Positions 1-10,968 of a stretch of 64,000 bases of DNA are shown here, in pieces. The translations under genes were made by a program, and so were the position numbers. Source of the stretch: Methylosinus trichosporium OB3b (GTDB taxonomy: Bacteria > Pseudomonadota > Alphaproteobacteria > Rhizobiales > Beijerinckiaceae). Position 1 is the stretch's first letter, and the number at the start of each line of letters is the position of its first letter. The stretch spans positions 3,992,001 to 4,056,000 of the forward strand of contig NZ_CP023737.1 in assembly GCF_002752655.1 (NCBI RefSeq). Reading direction: 5' to 3'. The notes below the pieces were generated by a model. The model saw only the letters and a program-made list of their open reading frames with translations. It did no database searches and was not told the DNA's origin.

Positions 1-1115
1 CGGTGGCGCGCCTGCTCGCCCATGAGACCGATCTCGCCTTCGTTCAGATCTCCGCCATCTTCACCGGCGTCGCCGATTTGAAGAAGACCTTCGAGGCGGC
101 GCGCGCGCGCCGCGCCGTGGGCCAGGGGACGCTGCTGTTCGTCGACGAGATTCATCGCTTCAATCGCGCCCAGCAGGATTCCTTCCTGCCGGTGATGGAG
201 GATGGCGCGGTCACGCTGATCGGCGCGACGACGGAGAATCCCTCGTTCGAGCTCAACGCCGCGCTTCTCTCTCGCGCGCGCGTGCTGACGTTCGAGCGAT
301 TGGACGCCGCGGCGATCGAGAAGCTTTTGGCGCGCGCCGAGCAGACGGAGAATCGGCCGCTGCCGCTCGACGCCGAGGCGCGCGCAGCGCTGATCGCCAT
401 GGCCGACGGCGACGGGCGCGCCGCTCTGACGCTCGCCGAGGACATCTGGCGCGCGGCGGGGGAGGGGGAAGTCTTCGACCGCGCGCGGCTCGCCGAGGTC
501 GTGCAGCGGCGCGCGCCGCTCTACGACAAGGCGCAGGAGGGGCATTACAATCTCATCAGCGCGCTGCACAAATGCGTGCGCGGCTCGGACCCGGACGCGG
601 CGCTCTACTATTTCGCGCGCATGCTCGACGCGGGCGAGGACCCGCTGTTTTTGGCGCGGCGCATCGTGCGCATGGCGGTGGAGGATATCGGGCTCGCCGA
701 TCCGCAGGCGCTCGTCGTCGCCAACGCCGCCAAGGACGCCTATGATTTTCTCGGCAGCCCCGAGGGCGAACTGGCGCTGGCCCAGGCGGTGATCTATGTC
801 GCCACTGCGCCCAAATCCAACGCCGGCTATGTGGCCTACAAGGCGGCGCGCCGCGTCGCCGCGGCGGCCGGCTCGCTCATGCCGCCCAAGGTCATTCTCA
901 ACGCCCCGACCAAATTGATGAAGGGCGAAGGCTATGGCGATGGCTACGCCTATGACCATGACGAGCCAGAGGCGTTTTCCGGCCAGGATTATTGGCCCGA
1001 GAAGCTCGGCCGCCAGACATTCTACCGGCCGGTGGAGCGCGGCTTCGAGCGTGAGATCGGCAAGCGGCTGGACTATTGGGAGCGCCTGCGCCGAGAGCGG
1101 CGGAAGCCTCGATGA
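1..1115 (+). CDS. rarA: Replication-associated recombination protein A (RarA/MgsA), 5' truncated
   Basis: AAA+ clamp-loader-like ATPase that acts at stalled replication forks. The frame is open from the window edge, so the N-terminus and the Walker A loop lie outside. Visible parts are the Walker B segment LLFVDEIHRFNRAQQD, the sensor-1 stretch GATTENPSFE, and the family's C-terminal tetramerisation region with DPLFLARRIVRMAVEDIGLADP and the end motif KLGRQTFYRPVERGFE. These are diagnostic for RarA/MgsA and its eukaryotic WRNIP1 relatives. About 370 residues are present of roughly 430-440 expected. It ends with TGA at 1113-1115; nothing suggests co-transcription with the following gene. Confidence 0.95.
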   Translation, partial: VARLLAHETDLAFVQISAIFTGVADLKKTFEAARARRAVGQGTLLFVDEIHRFNRAQQDSFLPVMEDGAVTLIGATTENPSFELNAALLSRARVLTFERLDAAAIEKLLARAEQTENRPLPLDAEARAALIAMADGDGRAALTLAEDIWRAAGEGEVFDRARLAEVVQRRAPLYDKAQEGHYNLISALHKCVRGSDPDAALYYFARMLDAGEDPLFLARRIVRMAVEDIGLADPQALVVANAAKDAYDFLGSPEGELALAQAVIYVATAPKSNAGYVAYKAARRVAAAAGSLMPPKVILNAPTKLMKGEGYGDGYAYDHDEPEAFSGQDYWPEKLGRQTFYRPVERGFEREIGKRLDYWERLRRERRKPR

Positions 1116-1403
1116 CAGATCACTCGAAAAAACGTGAGTAGATCGGAGGTTAGATTTTTGCCTCGTCTCTGTGCGGGGCGACCTGAGCGCCTGCGCTCGG
1201 TTATGGTGTGAATTCAAATCAATAATGTGAATATTCACTGTAGCAGAATTGCCACAACTGGGCGCGAAATCATCCCCAAGGCGAGTATCGCGGCTGTAGA
1301 GCGTTGACGTAGCCGTTGGCCGGGCGTACTCCGCGTCGGATCGATGAAACGCCGAGTGGCTGATTGATTCGCTTGTCGCGCCGCTCCGATAATGGAGGGA
1401 ATT

Positions 1404-2219
1404 ATGAAAACGCTGTCTGCTCTCAGCATGATCACGCTGGGTTTCGCCGTCTCGTCGGCCTCTGCCGCCGACCTTCCGTCCGCGAAAGCTCCGGTCGCTT
1501 TTGTCGAGCCGGCTCCCGCGTTCACCTGGACCGGCGTCTATGCGGGTTTGAATATCGGCTATGGTTGGAGCGAGAAGCAGTCGATCGCCGGCACGGTGAG
1601 CGCCGCAGGAACTCCGATCGCCTTTTGGTCCTTTCCGTCGAGCGCGGTCGACGGCGTCCTCGGCGGAGGCCAGATCGGCTATAATCGCCAGTTTGCGGGA
1701 ACCAGTTTCGTCGTCGGCCTCGAAGCAGATTTCCGCGGCGCTGGCGTGAACGGCTATTCGAACGGCTTCGGCCCGACAAATCAATTCGGCTACACGCCGT
1801 TCGTCAACGCGCGGCAGCAGCTCGATTGGTTCGGCACCGTTCGCGGCCGCTTGGGCTACGCGGTCGCGCCCACTCTGCTCGTCTATGGCACGGGCGGCTT
1901 CGCATATGGCGGCTATCGCGCCACTTATTCCGGCGGCGCGGTGGGCGTCCCGGTGACCGTCTCTGTTTCCAACAGCGATGTGCGCACCGGCTGGACGGCC
2001 GGCGGCGGCGTCGAATGGGCGTTCCTGCCGCGCTGGTCCGCCAAGGTCGAGTATCTTTATACCGAGCTCGAGCGCGGTCACGACGCCTCCTACGCGCTTC
2101 TGGGCCTCGTCGCCAATCAAGTCGGCGTCCAGAATCGCTTCCACACGATCAGCGCTGGCGTAAACTATCACTTCGATCTGTTTGGAGCGCCGCCAGCCCC
2201 GGTCGTCGCGAGATACTGA
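1404..2219 (+). CDS. Outer-membrane beta-barrel protein, Omp25/Omp31-like porin family
   Basis: A 271-residue exported protein. Residues 1-21 form a clear Sec signal peptide (MKTLSALSMITLGFAVSSASA, cleaved before ADLPS). The mature part has the Hyphomicrobiales outer-membrane signature: FTWTGVYAGLNIGYGWS near the N-terminus, then alternating aromatic and polar strands (GTVRGRLGYAVAPTLLVYGTGGFAYG; SAKVEYLYTEL), ending near the C-terminus with VNYHFDLF. The start is ATG 1404 because GGAGGG lies at 1394-1399; the upstream in-frame ATG at 1392 would overlap that ribosome site and spoil the signal peptide. It is probably monocistronic, with a strong terminator directly after it. Function is structural or porin-like; the substrate is unknown. 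Confidence 0.88.
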   Translation: MKTLSALSMITLGFAVSSASAADLPSAKAPVAFVEPAPAFTWTGVYAGLNIGYGWSEKQSIAGTVSAAGTPIAFWSFPSSAVDGVLGGGQIGYNRQFAGTSFVVGLEADFRGAGVNGYSNGFGPTNQFGYTPFVNARQQLDWFGTVRGRLGYAVAPTLLVYGTGGFAYGGYRATYSGGAVGVPVTVSVSNSDVRTGWTAGGGVEWAFLPRWSAKVEYLYTELERGHDASYALLGLVANQVGVQNRFHTISAGVNYHFDLFGAPPAPVVARY

Positions 2220-2240
2220 TCACCGCTTGCAGCTACAGCG

Positions 2241-2273
2241 AAAAAGCCCGGAGCTTTGCGCCGGGCTTTTTTC
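2241..2273 (+). terminator. Rho-independent terminator after the outer-membrane protein gene
   Basis: Perfect stem AAAAGCCCGG (2242-2251) and CCGGGCTTTT (2261-2270) with a 9-base loop, continuing into a T run. It can work in both directions, because the left arm begins with an A run facing the convergent DUF2794 gene that ends at 2302. Confidence 0.9.
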
Positions 2274-2301
2274 TTGCGCGTTGCTTCCCGCGCTTCGCAC
2301 G

Positions 2302-2715
2302 TCAATCGGAGCGCACCACCTCGAACTTGCGCTGCAACACTGTCAGCACGCGCGCGAGGTCATGGCCGCGGCGCATCACGAGGCCGCTCGCGGCGACGAC
2401 GCTGTAGGCGCCTTGCCGCCGGCCGAGCTCCGGGTCTTTCTCGACGCGATAGAGCGGCGCCTCGCTGGCGCGGCGGAAGATCGAGAACACCGCCTTGGCG
2501 GGAGAGAAATCAATGGCGTAATCCCGCCATTCTCCGGCCGCGACCTTGGCGCCATATAGATCGAAGAGGACGCGCAGCTCACGCCGATCGAAGGAGACGA
2601 CCTGCGGCGCCTCCCGCCGCGAGGGGGCGCTTCTGTCCGAATTATTCGCGCGACCCGCCACCACGGCGAACGGGCCGCGCCGCCCGCTCGGATCCGTCGT
2701 CTCCATCTCGTTCAT
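2302..2715 (-). CDS. DUF2794 family protein
   Basis: A 137-residue soluble protein of a small alphaproteobacterial family with no assigned function. The family core is visible: VVSFDRRELRVLFDLYGAKVAAGEWRDYAIDF, then AVFSIFRRASEAPLYRVEK, GAYSVVAASGLVMRRGHDLARVL and a basic C-terminus. The first 35 residues are low complexity and may be dispensable. It is convergent with the outer-membrane protein gene and shares the terminator at 2241-2273. The usual family length is about 115-130 residues, so this copy is intact. No catalytic motif can be seen. Confidence 0.8.
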   Translation of the reverse strand: MNEMETTDPSGRRGPFAVVAGRANNSDRSAPSRREAPQVVSFDRRELRVLFDLYGAKVAAGEWRDYAIDFSPAKAVFSIFRRASEAPLYRVEKDPELGRRQGAYSVVAASGLVMRRGHDLARVLTVLQRKFEVVRSD

Positions 2716-3213
2716 GCCGGTCCCTCTTCAGAACCCCATGATTGCGCGGGCGCGCGGCGAGAGCAAGCGCATTTGTGACGGGTCTGCGACGCCCCGGCTC
2801 GGCCGGAGCGACGAATTCACATTTTCGCCCCTATCGAGCCCCTTGCGCGCCAAAGGGAGCGACCAATATTCCGATCATTGCCTCGACAGGCTCGGAACGC
2901 GGTCTTCCGGAATTCGTCAGCCCCCCAGCCCCCCGGAAGGGCGTCGGTTCGAGTAGTATGAGTTCGTGGCGATGGACGGGCCGGCCGAGCGACGCTCGCG
3001 CCGGCCCGTCTTGTTTTCGGCGCTTCCGCCGCCTTGCAACTCGTGGATCGATCGCCGATATGAGCGTCGCGCTCCGCTCGCGCCGGCCGGCCGGCCGGGC
3101 GGGAGCGCGCATTGCCGATCGACGAAGGCATTGCCGATCGACGAAGACTTGGCGCGCCCATGCGCCGCGCGGCGGCGACGACGGGCGAAGCGCGAAAATT
3201 GGAGACGATCCCC
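2716..3213. other. Non-coding stretch between DUF2794 and htpG
   Basis: About 500 bases without a convincing gene; the short frames here have neither ribosome sites nor protein-like composition. It holds one strong hairpin, GACGGGCCGG (2975-2984) with CCGGCCCGTC (3001-3010), followed by TTGTTTT (3011-3017), which looks like a plus-strand terminator although no gene precedes it on that strand. The htpG promoter should lie between the hairpin and 3200, but no clear sigma-70 or sigma-32 boxes could be fixed. Confidence 0.5.
2975..3017 (+). terminator. Terminator-like hairpin without an upstream gene
   Basis: Ten-base perfect stem GACGGGCCGG/CCGGCCCGTC around a 16-base loop that is itself partly self-complementary, followed by TTGTTTT. 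Placement on the plus strand with no protein gene upstream suggests that it either ends an unannotated short transcript from the 2750-2970 region or insulates htpG. Confidence 0.5.
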
Positions 3214-5127
3214 GTGAGCGATCACGACGAAACCACCACGATCGATGCGACGAAGAGCGATCACGGTTTTCAGGCCGATGTCGCGCGCCTGCTCGAGCTC
3301 ATGACTCACTCGGTCTATTCCGAGCGCGATATTTTTCTCCGCGAGCTCGTGTCCAATGCCGCCGACGCCATCGAGAAGCTGCGCCATGACGCGCTGTCCG
3401 ACGAAGCGCTCGCCGCGAAGGCCGCGGCGCCGCTCGTCACCATCTCCATCGACAAGGACGCGCGCACGCTCACCGTCGCCGACAATGGCGTCGGCATGTC
3501 GCGCGAGGATCTCGTCGCCGCGCTCGGCACCATCGCCAGCTCCGGCACGCGCGCCTTTCTCGACGATCTCGAGAAGAAAGGCGGCGAGAAGAGCGCTTCG
3601 CTGATCGGCCGTTTCGGCATCGGCTTCTATTCGGCCTTCATGGTCGCCGAGAAGGTCGAGGTGGCGACGCGCCGGGCCGGCGCGAGCGACGCGTTTCTCT
3701 GGACCTCGGACGGCAAGGGTTCGTTTCAGATTTCATCGCTGCCGCTCGCCGACGCGCCCGATCCGGGAACGCGCGTGACCCTGCATTTGAACGCGGAATC
3801 GGACGAGTTCCTCGCGCCTTCGCGCATAGAGGAGATTTTGCGCGAGCATTCGGGCGCGATTCCCATTCCGATCGATCTCGTCGAGGCGCCGGGCGCGGAG
3901 CCGCGCCGTCTCACCGACGGCTCGGCGCTGTGGACGCGATCCAAATCCGAGATCACCGAAAAGGAATATGAGGATTTCTATCAGCAGCTCTCGGGACAGT
4001 TCGACGCGCCGGCGTTGACCGTGCATTGGCGCGCCGAGGGGCGCATCGAATATACGGTGCTCGCCTTCGCGCCCGGCTCGCGGCCTTACGATCTCTTCGA
4101 TCCCGCGCGCAAGAGCCGGACCAAGCTCTATGTGCGCCGCGTGCTGATCTCGCGCGAGATCGATCTGCTGCCGCCGTGGCTGCGCTTCATGCGTCTCGTC
4201 GTCGACAGCGCCGATCTGCCGCTCAACGTGTCGCGCGAGATGGTGCAGAATAATCCGCTGCTCGACGCCATGCGCAAGGCCATCTCCACGCGCATCGTCA
4301 AGGAGCTCACCGACCTCGCGACGAAAGACGCGGAGAAATTCGCGTCCTTGTGGAAGAATTTCGGGGCGGTGATCAAGGAGGGCCTTCACGAGGATCCGCA
4401 GCGGCGCGACGAGATTTTCGCCATCGCGCGCTTCTCCAGCCTGCTGCATCCCGATGGCGATCTGTCGTTGAAGGATTATGTCGCGAGCCTCAAGCCCAAT
4501 CAGACGGCGATCTATTACATCACCGGCGACGACAAGAAGCGCCTCGCCGCCAGCCCGCAGCTCGAGGCGTTTCGCGCCAAGGGCGTCGATGTGCTGCTGC
4601 TCGACGAGGCGGTCGACAGCTTCTGGGTGACGAGCGCGCTCGGCTTCGACGGCAAGCCGTTCAAATCGGCGACGCAGGGCAAGGCCGACATCGACTCCAT
4701 TCCGACTCCCGAAGGCGCCGCCGAGCCGCCGCCGGCGGAAGCGACTTCCGAGGTCGCTCTGCTCACCGCGATGATGAAGGAGACGCTCGGCGAGCATGTC
4801 GACGACGTGCGCGTGTCGACGCGTCTGCGCGAGAGCGCGGCCTGTCTCGTCGCGCCCGATCACGGCTTCGATCTGCAGCTCGCGCGCATGCTCGCGGAGA
4901 GCGGCAAGGGTCTGCTCGGCAAGCCGGTGCTGGAGATCAATCCGGGTCACGAGGTCGTCGTCGCGCTGGCGAAGAAGTCCAAGGCCGATCGCGCCAGCGC
5001 CGAGGACGGCTTCTGGCTGCTGCTCGACACGGCGCGCATCGCCGACGGCGAAGCGCCGCTCGACGCCGGCGCCTTCGCGAAGCGCGTGACGGCGCTGCTG
5101 GCCAAGACGGTGTGCAAGACCGAGTGA
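3214..5127 (+). CDS. htpG: Molecular chaperone HtpG (bacterial Hsp90)
   Basis: ATP-dependent cytosolic chaperone, 637 residues (E. coli HtpG has 624). The GHKL ATPase domain shows HSVYSERDIFLRELVSNAADAIEKLR, the DNGVGMSREDL loop and the lid motif GRFGIGFYSAFMVAEKVEV. The middle domain has LYVRRVLISREIDLLPPWLRF and NVSREMVQNNPLL, and the C-terminal dimerisation domain follows. GTG 3214 is preferred because GGAGA lies at 3201-3205 and the protein then opens MSDHDETTTIDATKSDHGFQADV, as in homologues; in-frame ATGs at 3112 and 3160 would add a basic tail unlike the family. It overlaps prmC by one base (TGATG). Confidence 0.95.
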   Translation: MSDHDETTTIDATKSDHGFQADVARLLELMTHSVYSERDIFLRELVSNAADAIEKLRHDALSDEALAAKAAAPLVTISIDKDARTLTVADNGVGMSREDLVAALGTIASSGTRAFLDDLEKKGGEKSASLIGRFGIGFYSAFMVAEKVEVATRRAGASDAFLWTSDGKGSFQISSLPLADAPDPGTRVTLHLNAESDEFLAPSRIEEILREHSGAIPIPIDLVEAPGAEPRRLTDGSALWTRSKSEITEKEYEDFYQQLSGQFDAPALTVHWRAEGRIEYTVLAFAPGSRPYDLFDPARKSRTKLYVRRVLISREIDLLPPWLRFMRLVVDSADLPLNVSREMVQNNPLLDAMRKAISTRIVKELTDLATKDAEKFASLWKNFGAVIKEGLHEDPQRRDEIFAIARFSSLLHPDGDLSLKDYVASLKPNQTAIYYITGDDKKRLAASPQLEAFRAKGVDVLLLDEAVDSFWVTSALGFDGKPFKSATQGKADIDSIPTPEGAAEPPPAEATSEVALLTAMMKETLGEHVDDVRVSTRLRESAACLVAPDHGFDLQLARMLAESGKGLLGKPVLEINPGHEVVVALAKKSKADRASAEDGFWLLLDTARIADGEAPLDAGAFAKRVTALLAKTVCKTE

Positions 5128-6041
5128 TGGACGCAGCTTCACCCGCTCTCGGGGAGACGCGCGCGGCGGCGCTCGACCGCGTCGCCTCGCTCCTCGAGAA
5201 GAATGGCGTGGAGGAGCCGCGTCGCGACGCGCGCGCGCTGCTGCTCGCGGCGGGAGAGATGACGGCCGCCGATCTTCTGCTCGAGCCGCATGCGCGTCTC
5301 TCGCCGTGCGTGCAACGCCGGCTCGATGATTTCGCACGCCGGCGCGCCGCGCGCGAGCCGGTGACGCGCATCCTGGGCGCGCGCGGATTTTGGACGCAGG
5401 ACCTCGTCGTCGCGCCCGATGTGCTCGATCCGCGCGCCGACACCGAGACGCTCGTCGCGCTGGCGCTCGATCTGTTGCGCGAGCGTCGAAACGATGCGCT
5501 CACAATTCTCGATCTCGGCGTCGGCTCGGGCGCGATCACCTGCGCGCTCTTGTCCGAGCTGCCGCAGGCGCGCGCAGTCGGCGTCGATCTTTCGGGAGAG
5601 GCTTGCGCGGCCGCTTCCGTCAATATCGCGCGTTGCGGCATCGCCGCGCGCGCGACCATCCTGCGTGGGCGATGGGCGCAGGCGCTCGAGACGCGTTTCG
5701 ATCTCGTCGTGTCGAATCCGCCCTATGTCGCGAGCGGCGAGATCGCGACGCTCGCGCCCGAGGTGAGGCTTCACGATCCCTCGCTCGCGCTCGACGGCGG
5801 CGCGGACGGACTCGCATGTTATCGTGAGATCATCGCCGATCTGCCGCGCATATTGGCGCCGCACGCGCTCGCGGTGCTGGAGGCGGGAGCGGGGCAGGCG
5901 GCGTCGATCGCCGCGTTGCTCGAAGCGGCCGGCCTCGAGATCGCCGAAATTCGCGAGGATTTTGCTGGTTGCGAGCGCGCCGTCGCCGCGCGCCGCCGAG
6001 ACCGAAGCCGGTGGGAGGATCGCGAATTCCGCGCGCGGTGA
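5127..6041 (+). CDS. prmC: Peptide chain release factor N5-glutamine methyltransferase PrmC/HemK
   Basis: Methylates the GGQ glutamine of release factors RF1/RF2 using S-adenosylmethionine. The 304-residue protein has the alpha-helical N-terminal domain (residues 1-100), the SAM-binding motif ILDLGVGSGAITCALL and the catalytic NPPY motif at residues 197-200 (VVSNPPYVASGEI). The ATG overlaps the htpG stop (TGATG), so translation is probably coupled, although the two functions are unrelated. The C-terminal tail (RRRDRSRWEDREFRAR) is more basic than usual. In many Hyphomicrobiales prmC precedes a DUF4167 gene, as here. Confidence 0.93.
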   Translation: MDAASPALGETRAAALDRVASLLEKNGVEEPRRDARALLLAAGEMTAADLLLEPHARLSPCVQRRLDDFARRRAAREPVTRILGARGFWTQDLVVAPDVLDPRADTETLVALALDLLRERRNDALTILDLGVGSGAITCALLSELPQARAVGVDLSGEACAAASVNIARCGIAARATILRGRWAQALETRFDLVVSNPPYVASGEIATLAPEVRLHDPSLALDGGADGLACYREIIADLPRILAPHALAVLEAGAGQAASIAALLEAAGLEIAEIREDFAGCERAVAARRRDRSRWEDREFRAR

Positions 6042-6777
6042 CGAAAAGCGCGAGCGGGGGACGTGACAAATTCGCTACACTCCCTATTTAAATGCGCGAG
6101 GGCGCGATCTCTCGCTTGGCGGGAGGAGGGGGCTAGATTATAGTCCTTCTCGATTGAACGCCGATTTCACGGGACGAGACGCAATGCGAATCGCTCGTCA
6201 CTCGCCGGAGCGCAGATCAACTCGGAAGCGCCCTTAACGGAACAAGCGGCTCGATCGTCGAGAATCCCGGCTCTGGTCTGAACAGGGCGGTCGAGGCTCC
6301 GAATCGAGCTGATCTGAAGTGCAGCGCGTTCAGGCGGCGGAGTGGAGCCGGACGGGCTTCTCGACAGACGCAGAACGCCGCGCGAGCGTCGCGGCGTCGA
6401 GGGAGCCGCAGTCCGCGTCAATGGACGCGGCGCAAGCTCGCAAGAGTTCGTCTCGAACGGGCGGGAAGCGTTTTCGTCTCGAAACGGACTCAAACGCCGG
6501 CGTTGCAGCCGGCGCTCGCCAGGGGATTGCGACGAGGCGCGGGCGCGCATTGCGCTGCGTCTTCGCGTGATCGCTCTCCGGGGGCGCGCTCGCGCGGCGA
6601 GACGCGAGCGAATGAAGCCGCCGATGGCCTCCTCGCGCGACCACGTCCAAGCGTGCGTCCGGTCGCGTGATTTTGCGGTCGCGTAATCAGCGGTCGCGTA
6701 TTTGCGCTCTACCGACATGACGGGATGAAACGGCGACGCCCATGCAGAACAGCGACGGACCTTCTCGAGGATATTCG
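6042..6777 (+). other. Unusually long non-coding region upstream of the DUF4167 gene
   Basis: Seven hundred bases between prmC and DUF4167. All frames inside are short, arginine- and alanine-rich and overlap each other on both strands, which is typical of GC-rich non-coding sequence. Near its 3' end the string CGGTCGCGT occurs three times (about 6659-6698). Several local inverted repeats exist (for example GCCGGCG around 6498-6520). No tRNA, SRP RNA or RNase P signature was recognised. It may be a long 5' leader, an unrecognised RNA gene, or both. Confidence 0.5.
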
Positions 6778-7734
6778 ATGAGACCTGGACAGAACAAGCG
6801 TATCCGCGGCCGCAGCAATCGCAAGGGGCCCAACCCCCTGACGCGGTCCTACGAGTCGAATGGCCCCGATGTGAAGATTCGCGGAACGGCGCAGCATATC
6901 GCCGAGAAATATCTGCAGCTCGCGCGTGATGCGCAGTCGTCCAGCGATACGATCATGGCCGAGAGCCTGCTGCAGCACGCCGAGCATTATTTCCGCCTCA
7001 TCGCCGCGGCTCAGGCGGCGCAGCAGCCGAATGGCTTCGGACGCTCCTTCGAGTCGGAAGCCGATGTGGATGACGACGACGATCTCGGCGGAGCGCAGGA
7101 CCGGTTCGCGCCGCTCTCGGAGCGGCTGCCGCAGCCGGTCGCCTATCAGCCGCAGCCTTATGCGCCGGCCCCCTATCAGCAGCAGCAGCCGCCCGCGCAG
7201 CAGCCGCATTTCAATCCGCCGCCGCAATTCGGTCAGCAGCCTCAGCCTTTCGAGGAGCGCCCGATCGGCGGCGGCGAGGCTCCGCCCCGCTACGAACGCC
7301 AGCCACGCCAGGACCGCAACTTCCGCGACCGCAGCGGCCGCAACGATCGCGATCGCGGCGGCGAGCGCAACGCCGATGCGGGCGGCGAGCGCTTCGATCG
7401 TAATCGCGACAATCGGGACAATCGGGACAATCGCCGCTTTCAGCCGCGGCCGCAGCCGGCGCCGGTCGCCGACGAGCAGCCTGCGGGTCTGCCCTCCTTC
7501 ATCACGGCGCCGACGCCGATCCGCGCCGCGGGCGCCGACGAGCCCGCCGATACTTTTGCGCGCGCCGAGCGCACCGCCGTGCGCGAGCATGAGGAGGCCG
7601 CCGCCGGCTTTCATCTGAACTCGCGTCGCCGCCGTCGTCCGCGCGCGGGCGCCGAGGAGGCGAATGGCAATGTCGCGGTGTCGACCGGCGACGAGCCGGC
7701 GACGCAAACCGGCGAGCTGCCGCTCGGCGATTGA
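6778..7734 (+). CDS. DUF4167 domain protein, probable RNA-binding low-complexity protein
   Basis: A 318-residue alphaproteobacterial protein. The conserved N-terminal domain (residues 1-90) contains RGPNPLTRSYESNGPDVKIRG in near-family form (here KGPNPLTRSY) followed by GTAQHIAEKYLQLARDAQSS and LLQHAEHYFRLIAAAQ. The rest is a long disordered tail: glutamine/proline-rich to about residue 170, then arginine/asparagine/aspartate-rich with tandem DNR units, then a basic patch NSRRRRRPR. The start is ATG 6778 (family begins MRxGQ; CGAGG at 6766-6770) rather than the in-frame ATG 6742. The composition suggests RNA binding or condensate formation; that is inference, since the family has no proven role. 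Confidence 0.85.
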   Translation: MRPGQNKRIRGRSNRKGPNPLTRSYESNGPDVKIRGTAQHIAEKYLQLARDAQSSSDTIMAESLLQHAEHYFRLIAAAQAAQQPNGFGRSFESEADVDDDDDLGGAQDRFAPLSERLPQPVAYQPQPYAPAPYQQQQPPAQQPHFNPPPQFGQQPQPFEERPIGGGEAPPRYERQPRQDRNFRDRSGRNDRDRGGERNADAGGERFDRNRDNRDNRDNRRFQPRPQPAPVADEQPAGLPSFITAPTPIRAAGADEPADTFARAERTAVREHEEAAAGFHLNSRRRRRPRAGAEEANGNVAVSTGDEPATQTGELPLGD

Positions 7735-7745
7735 TATTCGACGGC

Positions 7746-7793
7746 GACGCCGACCCTCTCCCCGCTTGCGGAGAGAGGGTCGGCGTCCTTGTC
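7746..7793 (+). terminator. Terminator after the DUF4167 gene
   Basis: A 15-bp perfect stem, left arm 7746-7760 (GACGCCGACCCTCTC) and right arm 7773-7787, beginning 12 bases after the DUF4167 stop and followed by CTTGTCT. It is strong enough for factor-independent termination, though the T run is poor. Confidence 0.75.
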
Positions 7794-8075
7794 TACAAGC
7801 GCGCTGGCGGCCGTCTGATAGCTTCCGCCGTGCCGAAGCCGCCGGCGATCGCCTCGAGAATATCGGCGTCGGTCACGATCCCCTGGAAGCGCTCGAATTC
7901 GTCGAGGGCCAGCGCGCCACATCGAGCGCATCGGCCGAATCGGGGACGATCGGCGCGGGGCGCAGGTCGTGTTCCTGCTCGACGCCTCGGGACGCGCGCT
8001 GAGGCGCGCTCGGCCATGGCGCGCGCCATTCACCAGGATCAGGGCGACGACGATCGCCAGTTCGGTCATCGGCAT
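7793..8075 (-). pseudogene. Decayed remnant of a CNNM/CBS-domain (CorC/TlyC-type) transporter gene
   Basis: Read on the minus strand from ATG 8075 the sequence begins MPMTELAIVVALILVNGA, the first transmembrane helix of CNNM-type (DUF21) membrane proteins. The frame then shifts. A second frame carries HDLRPAPIVPDSADALDV, like the linker before a CBS pair, and a third carries ALALDEFERFQGIVTDADILEAIAGGFG, which is the CBS-domain motif of this family (normally DEYG-x-GIVT-x-x-DILEAI-x-G). The pieces are in the right order, but most of a gene of about 1.3 kb is missing. This indicates multiple deletions and frameshifts in an old gene, not a sequencing slip. Confidence 0.72.
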
Positions 8076-8304
8076 GCGCGAAGCATTTCCGTGACGCCTC
8101 TCGAGGCGAGCCTCGAGGCTCGCTTTCCGCAATCTGCTCGAACGATGCGCAAAAACCTCGCGCTCCAGTTCGTCGCACCCTCTTTCCGGCGCCGACGCGC
8201 CTTCCCATATCGGCCTCCAGCGGTCGCCGAGAGGGGCCGGTTTCACGCCATATGTGACGGGGAGGCGCGCCGATTCGCGGCGTCTCGCCGGTCGGAGGGG
8301 TCAT

Positions 8305-10920
<2,616 letters not shown>

Positions 10921-10968
10921 GTTAATTCTACTTCGTCACGAGAAACCGCAACGTTGGGGGCGGCGTCA

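Noticed and set aside
2940..2965. A GGTTCGAG string resembling a tRNA T-loop
   Set aside because: No acceptor, D or anticodon stem can be built around it on either strand.
7405..7440. Tandem GACAATCGG units suggestive of a short array or CRISPR
   Set aside because: They are in frame inside DUF4167 and encode its DNR repeats; no spacers, no cas genes.
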